From: Paracoccaceae bacterium
GTDB taxonomy: Bacteria; Pseudomonadota; Alphaproteobacteria; Rhodobacterales; Rhodobacteraceae
Direction: 5' to 3'
DNA: 64,000 nt
Assembly: GCA_027013095.1 (NCBI GenBank)
Contig: JALUYI010000010.1
Coordinates: forward strand, 26,808-90,807
In this document: piece after piece, positions 52,010 through 60,056 of the stretch
How the letters are laid out: every line of letters begins with the position of its first letter
Numbering within the stretch: the first letter of the stretch is position 1
Made by a program: the position numbers and the translations under genes
The notes under the pieces: generated by a model
What the model was told of the DNA's origin: nothing
What the model saw: the letters and a program-made list of their open reading frames with translations, nothing else
Databases searched by the model: none

Positions 52010-53038
52010 ATGGCAAGCCCGTTGCACCACGTCATCATCGGCAGCGGCAGCGCCGGTTTCGGGGCGGCGGTGACGCTGCGAAAGGGCGATCCGGACTGCC
52101 GGATTTCGATGATGACCATGGACAGCCTGCCGTTCTACAACCGCTACGACCTGCCGCAGATATTTCAGGGCCGCAGCGACTGGCGCGACATGCTGGCGGT
52201 GCCGCCGACATTCTTTGACGAAAACCGCATCACCCTACGCCGCCACAACCGCGTGGTTGAAGTCGACGGAGTCGCGCGACGGATTCGTCTGGCACATCAG
52301 GAAACGGTTGGCTTTGATACCCTGCTGGTGTGTTCGGGCGGGCGCGCCTATGTGCCCGAAAATCTGACCGACAAACTGCCGCTGATGCATGGAATGGGAT
52401 CGTATGAAGCGGTGATGCGGCTTTACCGCGACTTGCCACAAGGCGGGCACGCGATTTTCATCGGTGGTGACATGATTGGCATCGACCTGATGCTGATGCT
52501 GGTGAAAACCGGCTATTCGGTCACTCTGATCACCACGCCGCAAACCCTCTGGCCGCATGAGGTGAGCGATGAGAAGCGTGGAAAAATCCTCGCGGCTCTC
52601 GCCGACAAGGGGGTAACGGTGGTCGATTCCGCGCGCCCTGTCGGCATCGACGCCGGGTCCGATCAGGGCGCCGCGCGGGTGGTGACGTTGGAGGACGGCA
52701 CCGAGATCAACGGCGATGTGGTGGTGCCGGCCTGCGGGCTGGTGGCCTCGGTGGAATTCATGCTGCGCGCCGGGGTCGATATCGAACGCGGGCTGCTGGT
52801 CAATCCCGAGCTGGGCACCTCCAACGAGGCAATCTGGGCCGCCGGCGATGTCTGCCAGATATGGAACGACGAGGACAAGGTCTATCAGTTCTGCCACGGC
52901 TGGAAGAACGTGCGCATCATGGGCGAGCTGGCGGCGGGCAACATGCAGGGCACGCATCGCGATTTTGACGTCCGCGTCGAGGACCGGATCGACCTTGACG
53001 AGGCCGGGAACATCGTTTCGACCTTTTGGGAGCACTGA
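52010..53038 (+). CDS. NAD(P)/FAD-dependent pyridine nucleotide-disulfide oxidoreductase of the 2-oxoacid operon
   Basis: 342 residues. FAD motif HVIIGSGSAGFGAAVTL at the start, PFYNRYDLPQIFQG (as in NirB/rubredoxin-reductase families), NAD motif AIFIGGDMIGIDLMLML (note GGDMIG, where GxGxxG is usual) and the C-terminal FAD-binding AIWAAGDVCQIWND. No Fe-S or redox-disulfide motif. Two bases separate its ATG from the preceding stop. It probably adds a second flavin to the electron path, donor or acceptor unknown. Confidence 0.87.
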   Translation: MASPLHHVIIGSGSAGFGAAVTLRKGDPDCRISMMTMDSLPFYNRYDLPQIFQGRSDWRDMLAVPPTFFDENRITLRRHNRVVEVDGVARRIRLAHQETVGFDTLLVCSGGRAYVPENLTDKLPLMHGMGSYEAVMRLYRDLPQGGHAIFIGGDMIGIDLMLMLVKTGYSVTLITTPQTLWPHEVSDEKRGKILAALADKGVTVVDSARPVGIDAGSDQGAARVVTLEDGTEINGDVVVPACGLVASVEFMLRAGVDIERGLLVNPELGTSNEAIWAAGDVCQIWNDEDKVYQFCHGWKNVRIMGELAAGNMQGTHRDFDVRVEDRIDLDEAGNIVSTFWEH

Positions 53039-53040
53039 AC

Positions 53041-54867
53041 ATGGAACAGCCACGCGTTGGAACCGATATTCAGTTCGCGATCTGCGGTTCGGCCGGGGAC
53101 GGCACCATCGCTGCCGGAGACATCATGAAGCGCGCTGCCGCGCTAATGGGTTTCAAGGTGATTGCCTTTGACATCTACCCGCCCGAGATCCGCGGTTTTG
53201 GCAAGTGTATATCGCGGATTCGCATCTCCGACGCGCAGACCTACTCGCTGAAACGCCATTCCGATGTGCTGATCTCGCTCAACGACGCCCATGCCATCCC
53301 GCATGTCGGCGAGGTGCGGGATTTCGGCGCCGTGCTGTTTGAGGATAACTCAATCGCCGAACTGCCCGAGGGCGGCCATATCAGCGCCCATATCCGCGCC
53401 GCGCAGGTGCCGTACGGCTTTGGCATCCGCGAGATTTCCGAAAAGGCGACCGGGCTGGCGCGCTCGCGCAATATCGCCGCGCTTGGCTATGCGGCGGGGC
53501 TGTTCAACATGCCGCCGGGCATCTTCCATCAGATCATCGCCGAGAAATTCGCCAAGAAACCGCGCGCCGTGACCGAGGACAACACCCGCGCCTTTGATGC
53601 GGGGGTCGAGGCGGCGGCGCGCGTCTTCAAGCTTGACGATGTGTCGGTGGGCCGGCCCCTGTCGGCCGCCAGCGGTGCCGACGCGGTGATGATGACCGGC
53701 AATGGCGCCATTGCGCGCGGCTTTCTCGAGGCCGGTATTCAGGCCTATTTCGGCTATCCGATCACCCCCGCTTCCAGCATCATGGAACGCATGGCCGCGG
53801 CCCTGCCACGCGAGGGCGGACGCTTTCTGCAGACCGAGGACGAAATTTCGGCGATCGCCGCGACGCTGGGCGCCGGATATGCCGGGGCGCGCGCCGCCAC
53901 CGCCACCTCGGGCCCCGGTCTGGCGCTAATGACCGAGATGATGGGGCTTGGCGTGATGGCCGAGGTGCCGTTTGTTGTCGCCGTCAGCCAGCGCGGCGGC
54001 CCCTCAACCGGGCTGCCCACCAAGACCGAGCAGTCCGACCTCAATCTGGCGGTCTATGGCGGCTCAGGCGATGCGCAGCGCATCGTTCTGGCCCCGACCA
54101 ACGTCGAGGGCTGCTATCGCTGCGCCGGCATGGCTTTTGAGATCGCCGAGACCTATCAGACCCCGGTGGTACTGCTGGTCGATCTCTATCTGTCGAACCG
54201 GTTTGAAACCGTGATTCCGCCGCGCAAGAACATCTTTGCCCCCAAGCCCCGGAAAACCCCGAAAATGGGCAAAGGCGAGGAATACCAACGCTTCAGGCTG
54301 ACCGAAAGCGGCGTGTCGCCACGTTCGATTCCGGGCGAGGCGGGGTTAACCCACACCGTGACCGGGCTGGAACATGACGAGATCGGCCATCCCAGCGACC
54401 GGCTGCACAATGAGATGAATGCCAAGCGCCACCACAAGCTGCTGCCAGCAACGCATTTTCCGGGGCTGACCACACAAAAGCGGTTCGGCGATTCCGGCAA
54501 GGTTGATGTCGGCCTGCTGGGCTGGGGCTCGACCTTTGGCGAGATACTGGAAACGCTCTATACCGCGCAAGGCCAGGATATCCGCGTCGCGGTGATGAAG
54601 GTGGTGATGCTGTCGCCGCTGCCAGTGGACGAGATCGCCGCCTTCATGGATGACTGCACCCATGTGCTGGTGCCAGAGCTGAATTTCGAGGGCCAGTTCG
54701 CCAATATGATCTCGGGCGCAACCGGGCGCCCGGTGACGCGGCTAACCCAGACCACCGGGGCGCCGATGCTGGTCGATGACATCCTCGCCGAACTGCACCG
54801 GCTGATCGACAGCCCGGCACCGCCGCCTACATCGTCCCACCGGACCGCTGAAGGAGTCCGCGCATGA
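53041..54867 (+). CDS. 2-oxoacid:acceptor oxidoreductase, fused gamma-alpha subunit
   Basis: 608 residues. The gamma domain (~1-185: FAICGSAGDGTIAAGDIMKR, IYPPEIRGFGKCISRIRIS) is fused to the alpha domain, with YPITPASSIMERMAAALP (substrate-binding entry), TATSGPGLALMTEMMGLGVMAEVPFVV and RGGPSTGLPTKTEQSDL, as in 2-oxoglutarate-type OFORs. The enzyme decarboxylates a 2-oxoacid to acyl-CoA with reduced ferredoxin. Two bases after the second flavoprotein gene and overlapping the beta-subunit start by four. Substrate probably 2-oxoglutarate by resemblance; not proven. Confidence 0.9.
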   Translation: MEQPRVGTDIQFAICGSAGDGTIAAGDIMKRAAALMGFKVIAFDIYPPEIRGFGKCISRIRISDAQTYSLKRHSDVLISLNDAHAIPHVGEVRDFGAVLFEDNSIAELPEGGHISAHIRAAQVPYGFGIREISEKATGLARSRNIAALGYAAGLFNMPPGIFHQIIAEKFAKKPRAVTEDNTRAFDAGVEAAARVFKLDDVSVGRPLSAASGADAVMMTGNGAIARGFLEAGIQAYFGYPITPASSIMERMAAALPREGGRFLQTEDEISAIAATLGAGYAGARAATATSGPGLALMTEMMGLGVMAEVPFVVAVSQRGGPSTGLPTKTEQSDLNLAVYGGSGDAQRIVLAPTNVEGCYRCAGMAFEIAETYQTPVVLLVDLYLSNRFETVIPPRKNIFAPKPRKTPKMGKGEEYQRFRLTESGVSPRSIPGEAGLTHTVTGLEHDEIGHPSDRLHNEMNAKRHHKLLPATHFPGLTTQKRFGDSGKVDVGLLGWGSTFGEILETLYTAQGQDIRVAVMKVVMLSPLPVDEIAAFMDDCTHVLVPELNFEGQFANMISGATGRPVTRLTQTTGAPMLVDDILAELHRLIDSPAPPPTSSHRTAEGVRA

Positions 54868-55739
54868 ACGAACATGTGAACCCGGTCTATCTGGAAGACA
54901 AGCTGGACGAGATCCGCGCCGACGGGCACCTCTCCTATCGCTCCAAATCGCTGCCGACATGGTGCCCGGGCTGCGGCTATTTTAGCATGCAGGAGGGGCT
55001 GACCATCGCGCTCAACCGGCTGGGTATCGCCAAGGAAAACGCCGTCGTGGTTTCGGGGATCGGCTGCGCGTCGCGCTTCCCGTTCTTTGTCGATACCTAC
55101 GGCTTTCACACCCTGCACGGGCGCACCATGCCGGTCGCAACCGGCATCAAGATTGCCAATGACGCGCTGAGCGTGGTGGCGATCGGTGGGGACGGCGATG
55201 CCTTCGCCATCGGCGGCGGGCATATCCCGCACGCGGCGCGGCGCAATGTCGATATCACCTACATGGTGTTTGACAACGGCATCTACGGGCTAACCAAGGG
55301 GCAGACCTCGCCGACCACTGCGCAGGGGTTCAAATCGAAAACCACGCCCTATGAAAACCTCGATATGCCGCTGCACCCTTTAATGATGCTGCTCAGCTAT
55401 CGCGCCAGCTGGATCGGGCAGGCCTATGCCGGGCGGCCGCATCACCTGGCCGAGATGATGACCCAAGCCATCGCGCACAAAGGCTTTTCCTATCTGCACA
55501 TCCTCTCGCCCTGCGTCACCTTTGACAAGACCGACCGCACCTATGGCAAGCTGAACATGCAGGTTCACGACCTGTCCGAGGATCATGACACCAGTGACCT
55601 GATAGCGGCGATGCAACAGGCCTCGGCGGCGGAAATCCCGGCACTGGGGGTCTATTATGTCGAGGACCGTCCGACCCTGAGCGAAGAAATGGATGAAATA
55701 TCCAGACGCGCGCGCAATGCGCCACCAATAGCCGAGTAG
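54864..55739 (+). CDS. 2-oxoacid:acceptor oxidoreductase beta subunit (TPP-binding)
   Basis: 291 residues. Thiamine-diphosphate site: GDGDAFAIGGGHIPHAARRN and VFDNGIYGLTKGQTSPTT. Fe-S cysteines: TWCPGCGYFSM, SGIGCASRFP and HILSPCVTFD, enough for the [4Fe-4S] cluster of OFOR beta subunits. The GLTKGQTSPTT motif is like the 2-oxoglutarate-specific subfamily. Together with the fused gamma-alpha subunit this gives a complete catalytic OFOR without a separate delta (ferredoxin) subunit, whose role the Fe-S domains of the first gene product may take. Followed by the palindromic repeat at 55796-55895. Confidence 0.92.
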   Translation: MNEHVNPVYLEDKLDEIRADGHLSYRSKSLPTWCPGCGYFSMQEGLTIALNRLGIAKENAVVVSGIGCASRFPFFVDTYGFHTLHGRTMPVATGIKIANDALSVVAIGGDGDAFAIGGGHIPHAARRNVDITYMVFDNGIYGLTKGQTSPTTAQGFKSKTTPYENLDMPLHPLMMLLSYRASWIGQAYAGRPHHLAEMMTQAIAHKGFSYLHILSPCVTFDKTDRTYGKLNMQVHDLSEDHDTSDLIAAMQQASAAEIPALGVYYVEDRPTLSEEMDEISRRARNAPPIAE

Positions 55740-55795
55740 TCCGGCCTTATTTCAGCCCGGCGCGGGCAATGATGTCGAGGACCGCGGAGAAATAC

Positions 55796-55895
55796 AGCGT
55801 TTCGACAAAATACACTTATCGCCAAAACCCTGCCTCGCCTTTGGCGTTCACGGGTTTTTGGCGATAAGGATATCTTAACCATTTGTCGAAACGCT
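55796..55895. repeat. 100-bp palindromic element between convergent genes, copies 3 and 4 of the 3'-end motif
   Basis: Outer arms AGCGTTTCGACAAA (55796-55809) and its exact complement TTTGTCGAAACGCT (55882-55895). Inner arms CTTATCGCCAAAACCC (55815-55830) and GGGTTTTTGGCGATAAG (55852-55868), complementary except one extra T. The centre is short. The right end abuts the stop codon of the leftward small-protein gene (55898-55896), and the left end is 57 bp after the stop of the oxidoreductase beta gene. It could act as a bidirectional terminator or be a mobile palindromic repeat. Confidence 0.75.
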
Positions 55896-56192
55896 TTAGC
55901 AGCAGCTTTGGCCGCTTTTGGTCGGGGTACAGCCGCAGGTCTCACCGTCATTGACGGGGGCGGCGACAGAACCGCCTGCCGCCTCGTCGAAGGCAAAGTC
56001 CAGCTTTTCAGCCGCTTCATCACGAATATGGCGGGCAATCTCGATGACGGCGGCGATCTGATGCTCGGGAATGCCGGCATGGCGCAGGCGCTCCAGCTGG
56101 CACTGGCCCATGGCGGGGTGGTTGGCGGCAATGCCCGAGGCCAGAGACACCATGGCCACGATATTGCTGTGCAGTTGCGGTTGGTCTGTCAT
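55896..56192 (-). CDS. Small protein with helical AhpD-like core and cysteine tail
   Basis: 98 residues from ATG 56192 (GGAAAAG before it). The middle (VSLASGIAANHPAMGQCQLERL, HAGIPEHQIAAVIEIARHI, cited in pieces) is helical and vaguely resembles the carboxymuconolactone-decarboxylase/AhpD helical unit; the family cysteines are only partly kept. The C-terminus GETCGCTPTKSGQSCC has CxC and CC pairs that could bind a soft metal or metalloid. Last gene of the arsR-permease-thioredoxin operon, 71 bp downstream of the thioredoxin-like gene. Function unknown. Confidence 0.7.
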   Translation of the reverse strand: MTDQPQLHSNIVAMVSLASGIAANHPAMGQCQLERLRHAGIPEHQIAAVIEIARHIRDEAAEKLDFAFDEAAGGSVAAPVNDGETCGCTPTKSGQSCC

Positions 56193-56263
56193 GGCTTTTC
56201 CTTGATTTGCAGGGAGATGGAGCGGCGCCCCGTCCGCGGCTGTTGTTTCATGCAAAGGCTGCA

Positions 56264-56497
56264 TTACACCAGCCATTCCTCGACCTGCGCCGGGGTGGGC
56301 ATCCCGCCTGCATGCACCACCTTTTCGTCGATCACCACACCGGGGGTGGACATGACGCCATAGCCCATGATCGCCCCCATATCGGTGACCTTTTCGATCT
56401 TGACCTCAACCCCGGCCGCCTTGGCCTTCGTCTCGATCAGATCAGCGGTATTGGCGCAATTTTTGCAGCCGGAGCCGAGAATTTTGAACGTTTTCAT
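56264..56497 (-). CDS. Redox-active thioredoxin-fold protein (MTH895/TM0996 type)
   Basis: 77 residues. CxxC motif near the start (FKILGSGCKNCANTADLI) and the thioredoxin-fold cis-proline loop in GVMSTPGVVIDEKVVHAGG. These small proteins regularly accompany DUF318/ArsP-like permeases, and are thought to reduce disulfides or hand over the permease substrate. Start ATG 56497 after AAAGGAGAA. 21 bases downstream of the permease gene. Confidence 0.9.
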   Translation of the reverse strand: MKTFKILGSGCKNCANTADLIETKAKAAGVEVKIEKVTDMGAIMGYGVMSTPGVVIDEKVVHAGGMPTPAQVEEWLV

Positions 56498-56518
56498 TGT
56501 GTTTCTCCTTTGGTTAAA

Positions 56519-57484
56519 TCATGCCAGTATGGCGTTGAACAGGGTGCCTACCCCGATGAAGGCCACAAACAGGATGCCCGCAAACGTAGCGATCAACTGG
56601 GGCTTGAGCACTTTGCGCAGGATGATCATCTCGGGCAGCGAAATCGCCGCGACCGACATCATCAGGGCCAGCACCGTGCCGATGGGCACGCCTTTGCTCA
56701 ACAGCGCATCGACAATCGGGATCACCCCGGTGGCGTTGGAATAAAGCGGAATGCCGATCAGCACAGCACTTGGCACCGCGAAAATGTTATCTACCGAGGC
56801 GTATTTCACGAACCATTCCTGCGGGATAAACCCGTGCAGGCCCGCCCCGAGCCCTACGCCGATGAGCACATAAAGCCAGATGCGGCCGACGATCTCTTTC
56901 ACCTGCTCCCAGGCATAGCCAAGTCGCGCCTTGAAGCTGGTTTGCGCCTGCTGAATGGCGGTTTCGCCCATGCGAATTTTCCAGACATATTCCTCAACCC
57001 ATTTTTCCAGCTTGAAAAACTCGATCGCCAAACCGCCCAGAATGCCCACGGTCAGCCCCGCGATTACATAAAGCGCCGCCACTTTCCAGCCCACGGTGGC
57101 GGCCAGCACCACCACGGCGACCTCATTGATCATCGGCGAAGCAATCAGAAAGGCCATGGTGACCCCCAGCGGAATTCCCGCCTCCAGAAAGCCGATAAAC
57201 AAGGGCACCGAAGAGCAGGAGCAAAACGGCGTCACCGCGCCCAGGCTCACCGCCATCGGGTAAGAGGCAAAGCGCGAGCGCCCCGCCACCACTTGGCGCA
57301 CCCGCTCGGGCGTGAGCATCGAGCGGAAAAAACCGATCGCGAAAACGATGATGGTGAGCAAAAAAAAGATTTTAGTCACGTCTTCAACGAAGAAATGCAC
57401 CGCATCGCCCAATTTGCTGTCGGCAGAAAGCCGCAGAAGATCGTAGGCTGCCCAATCGGCCAGCCGCGTGAATATCGCAAACAT
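56519..57484 (-). CDS. DUF318/ArsP-type inner-membrane permease
   Basis: 321 residues, about nine transmembrane helices. The family motif TPFCSCSSVPLFIGFLEAG and MAFLIASPMINEVAVVVLAA are intact; a repeat of the motif-like region occurs near YSNATGVIPIVDALLSKG. ArsP permeases export trivalent organoarsenicals; other members have unknown substrates. A central cytoplasmic segment (FKLEKWVEEYVWKIRMG) is charged. ATG 57484. It follows the ArsR gene by about 50 bp in the same operon. Confidence 0.88.
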   Translation of the reverse strand: MFAIFTRLADWAAYDLLRLSADSKLGDAVHFFVEDVTKIFFLLTIIVFAIGFFRSMLTPERVRQVVAGRSRFASYPMAVSLGAVTPFCSCSSVPLFIGFLEAGIPLGVTMAFLIASPMINEVAVVVLAATVGWKVAALYVIAGLTVGILGGLAIEFFKLEKWVEEYVWKIRMGETAIQQAQTSFKARLGYAWEQVKEIVGRIWLYVLIGVGLGAGLHGFIPQEWFVKYASVDNIFAVPSAVLIGIPLYSNATGVIPIVDALLSKGVPIGTVLALMMSVAAISLPEMIILRKVLKPQLIATFAGILFVAFIGVGTLFNAILA

Positions 57485-57534
57485 TTTGTTGTCCTCTATC
57501 TGGGCCGCCGTGTTACGCGCGGCCTGACTGTAAC

Positions 57535-57882
57535 TTACGCCGCCGTGCTGCGCATCGGTCGGCTGTTCATGTTCTCAAGCCTTGTCTTGTCTTCTTGCAA
57601 GACAGGCTCTGCCGCCACGCCTTCCAGCGCCGCCGCAATCACCTGCTTTTGCCAGCCCGCCAGCGCGCGGCTGATCCGGTAAAAAACCCATTGCGCATCC
57701 CGTCGGCCCTCGACCAGCCCCGCATCGCGCAACGCCGCCATATGCCGCGAAATTTTCGGCTGCGAAAGCCCAAGCCCCGCCACCAGCTCACACACGCAAA
57801 GCTCACCCTGATCTTCCATCAGTGCCAAAGCCCGCAATCTTGTTTCATCGCCCAAAAGGCGGAAGGTTTCGATCTGTTCCAT
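57535..57882 (-). CDS. ArsR/SmtB-family metalloregulator
   Basis: About 115 residues. Winged helix: LLGDETRLRALALMEDQGE, then ELCVCELVAGLGLSQPKISRHMAALRDAGLV. The CVC pair in the recognition-helix start is the As(III)-binding arrangement known for ArsR of the E. coli type (ELCVCDL). It should repress the operon until a thiophilic metalloid is bound. ATG 57882 is chosen because the predicted transcript starts there (see promoter); an alternative in-frame ATG at 57891 would lie inside the -10. Confidence 0.88.
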   Translation of the reverse strand: MEQIETFRLLGDETRLRALALMEDQGELCVCELVAGLGLSQPKISRHMAALRDAGLVEGRRDAQWVFYRISRALAGWQKQVIAAALEGVAAEPVLQEDKTRLENMNSRPMRSTAA

Positions 57883-57923
57883 ACCGACCATATACGTATG
57901 CTCGAATATGCTGTCAAGTATAT
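57882..57923 (-). promoter_or_regulatory. arsR promoter, predicted leaderless transcript
   Basis: On the minus strand TTGACA (57917-57912) is a perfect -35. After exactly 17 bases comes TATATG (57894-57889). Seven bases past it is the A of ATG 57882, so the message would begin at its start codon. ATATAC (57890-57895) and GTATAT (57918-57923), read on the plus strand, are inverted repeats that flank the promoter, a plausible ArsR operator; ATACGTAT (57892-57899) overlaps the -10. Confidence 0.6.
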
Positions 57924-58283
57924 ATCCGTAATTTCGTATGTCTGCGATTTACAGACCTTTCCCAACTGCCCGGTCGCTTGGTCGTGCAGTTGATTAATGC
58001 CACCGATCCAAAGGGAACCCGCGAGTGAACCGACGGGACGACGATCAAGGGATGAACCGTGACGCCCGCCGAGCATAACCTTTACTTGACGCACACAATT
58101 TCCACGGCTTTTCCATGAGTGGCGTAGTGTGGCGTCGAAATTTCACGGAAAAGGTGAGCCACGCCCCCTCATATCAAGGGCGTACAGCCAGTTATCCGGT
58201 ATTTTATTGTTTTTGTGAGCAAGTGCCTCTAGCATTCCACGCATTCGCCTCAAGACAATCGACCTCCGAGTTTGCCACATCGC
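57924..58283. other. 360-bp divergent gap before the secreted operon
   Basis: No gene with recognisable features. It contains a possible -35 TTGACG (58087-58092) without a clear -10, and AT-rich sequence at 58195-58215. It must hold the promoter of the rightward operon that follows; I cannot place it. Confidence 0.4.
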
Positions 58284-60056
58284 ATGGAGGGACCTAAAAT
58301 AAATAAAGACTTTGACATAATCAAACTGCCGTTTGTCTTCAGGATCTTGGCCCTGACGCTATTGCTGGGTGTTTTTCATCCGCTTCCGGGTCAGGCGGCA
58401 TCGGACCTCAGGTCGCTCAAGTCCGGTGTCTGGGTCGGGGCGGTGCGCGGCAACGATCAGGGGAACCCCACTTCCTGCTATCTGGCAGCTCGCAAGAACA
58501 ACGACGAATTTTGGATCATTCTGAAACTGGATGACGCGGGCCTGCATGTGCTGCTTTACAACAAGAATTGGACGTTGCGCAAAGGCAAGACATTTCGCTC
58601 ACGTGTTGTGATCGACAAACATCTGTTTGGTAAGGTCAAGGCGACGATACCGACGACGACCGGATTTGATTTCCTGATCGGAAATGATGAACCGTCGATG
58701 GAGTCCATTCAATCCGGGCGGCATATTACCTTTGCCACGCCAAAGGGCAAGAAAACCTTCAGGCTGCAAGGCACGCGCAGGGCTGTGAATGTCCTGCTCG
58801 ACTGCGCCGACAAATACCTGACCAGCGACACCAATAGGGGGGCGCACTCGTATCAGGCAGGCGTCGATGCGTTCAACAATAAGGATTATGGTGCCGCGCT
58901 TGGCCACTTCAGGTCGATGGCTGAAGCCGGGGACGCGGCGTCGCAGAATGCACTGGGGATCCTCTATTACAACGGTCTGGGCGTGGGTAAGGATTTCGCC
59001 ACCGCGGCCCAGTGGTTTCAACGCGCGGCGGATCAAAATCTTGCGCGTGCACAAAACAATCTGGGCGAAATGTATCGCGACGGGGAAGGCGTGCCGCAGG
59101 ACGATGTGCGCGCGCTTAAATTGTTTCGCGCCGCCGCAATCAACGGCAGCAACCAAGCGACGAAAAATATTACCGCCATGCTTGCCAAAGGACGCACGGG
59201 CGCAGACGTGGGCCAAGACACCTCCGCCTCGGATGATGTCACCGAGGGCACGCTCGCGGCATCGACGGAGCCAAACCTTGGCGACATTTCCCTGGCGGGC
59301 CAGTGGCGAACAAGTTTCGGCGAAACGGCCATCATCTGGGATGGCAAGCAGTACAAAGGGAGCTATGTCGCCGAGAACGGAAATACGGATGACAACGGAT
59401 CGTTTCGGCTTTGGCTCAACAAAGACGGGAAACTGTCCGGCATCTGGACCGAACCGGCGTCCAGCCACAAATGTACGACCGCGCGCATGGGCAGCTATTA
59501 CTGGGGGCATCTGCGGCAGGTTGGTCCTGTCTCGACATCAGGATTCAGCATCGTCTGGGGTTATTGCGGTGATGGCCTGCTAAAAAACAGTTGGGATTTT
59601 GTCAGCAAGCGCGCAGAGGCGGGGGGGGCCGGAACGGCAACTGCCGCTGGAGCATCTGCAACCGGGTCATCTGGTAACCCGAGCGATGCTGAATCGTTGC
59701 TCAACCGCGCTATGGGCATACTTGCCGAGGCGTTACCGGGGTCGCCTGCTGATGCGTTTGATTTGGCCGACAAGGCAGCCGGATTGGGAAATGCGCAGGC
59801 TAAATACATGAGCGGGCTGATGCTGATCGACGGTGTCGGTGTTGCCATAGACAGAAAACTGGGCATTGCGCGTATGTTGGCGGCGGCACAAGCAGGCGAC
59901 ATGGATGCGCTCACCTTCATGGGAATTCAATATCTTCAGGATGGTGACGAAAGCACAAACAAGACCGGCACCGATTATCTGTCACGGGCAGCGGATATGG
60001 GGAGCACGGAGGCCCAATCGGCGCTGACATTTTATCGTTCCGAGGCTTCGCAATGA
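58284..60056 (+). CDS. Secreted Sel1-repeat protein with beta-rich domain, unknown function
   Basis: 590 residues. Signal peptide (FRILALTLLLGVFHPLPGQAAS). Residues ~25-180 form a beta-rich domain with paired Cys. From ~185 come Sel1 repeats (FNNKDYGAALGHFRSMAEAG, NALGILYYNGLGVGKDFATAAQWFQRAAD, NNLGEMYRDGEGVPQD; cited in parts). A second beta domain (~330-440: GQWRTSFGETAIIWDGKQYKG, KLSGIWTEPASSHKC) is followed by an Ala/Gly linker and a second Sel1 set near the C-terminus. Sel1 repeats bind other proteins. First gene of a four-gene operon; overlaps the next by ATGA. The start is uncertain, a TTG is 12 bases upstream. Confidence 0.8.
   Translation: MEGPKINKDFDIIKLPFVFRILALTLLLGVFHPLPGQAASDLRSLKSGVWVGAVRGNDQGNPTSCYLAARKNNDEFWIILKLDDAGLHVLLYNKNWTLRKGKTFRSRVVIDKHLFGKVKATIPTTTGFDFLIGNDEPSMESIQSGRHITFATPKGKKTFRLQGTRRAVNVLLDCADKYLTSDTNRGAHSYQAGVDAFNNKDYGAALGHFRSMAEAGDAASQNALGILYYNGLGVGKDFATAAQWFQRAADQNLARAQNNLGEMYRDGEGVPQDDVRALKLFRAAAINGSNQATKNITAMLAKGRTGADVGQDTSASDDVTEGTLAASTEPNLGDISLAGQWRTSFGETAIIWDGKQYKGSYVAENGNTDDNGSFRLWLNKDGKLSGIWTEPASSHKCTTARMGSYYWGHLRQVGPVSTSGFSIVWGYCGDGLLKNSWDFVSKRAEAGGAGTATAAGASATGSSGNPSDAESLLNRAMGILAEALPGSPADAFDLADKAAGLGNAQAKYMSGLMLIDGVGVAIDRKLGIARMLAAAQAGDMDALTFMGIQYLQDGDESTNKTGTDYLSRAADMGSTEAQSALTFYRSEASQ

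Noticed and set aside
56207..57682. Plus-strand open frame of 491 codons opposite the permease and ArsR genes
   Set aside because: Composition rich in His/Arg/Gln, typical of antisense frames; the minus strand encodes recognisable proteins.
57889..57891. ATG three codons upstream as the ArsR start
   Set aside because: It falls inside the -10 hexamer of the best promoter, so it would not be in the transcript.
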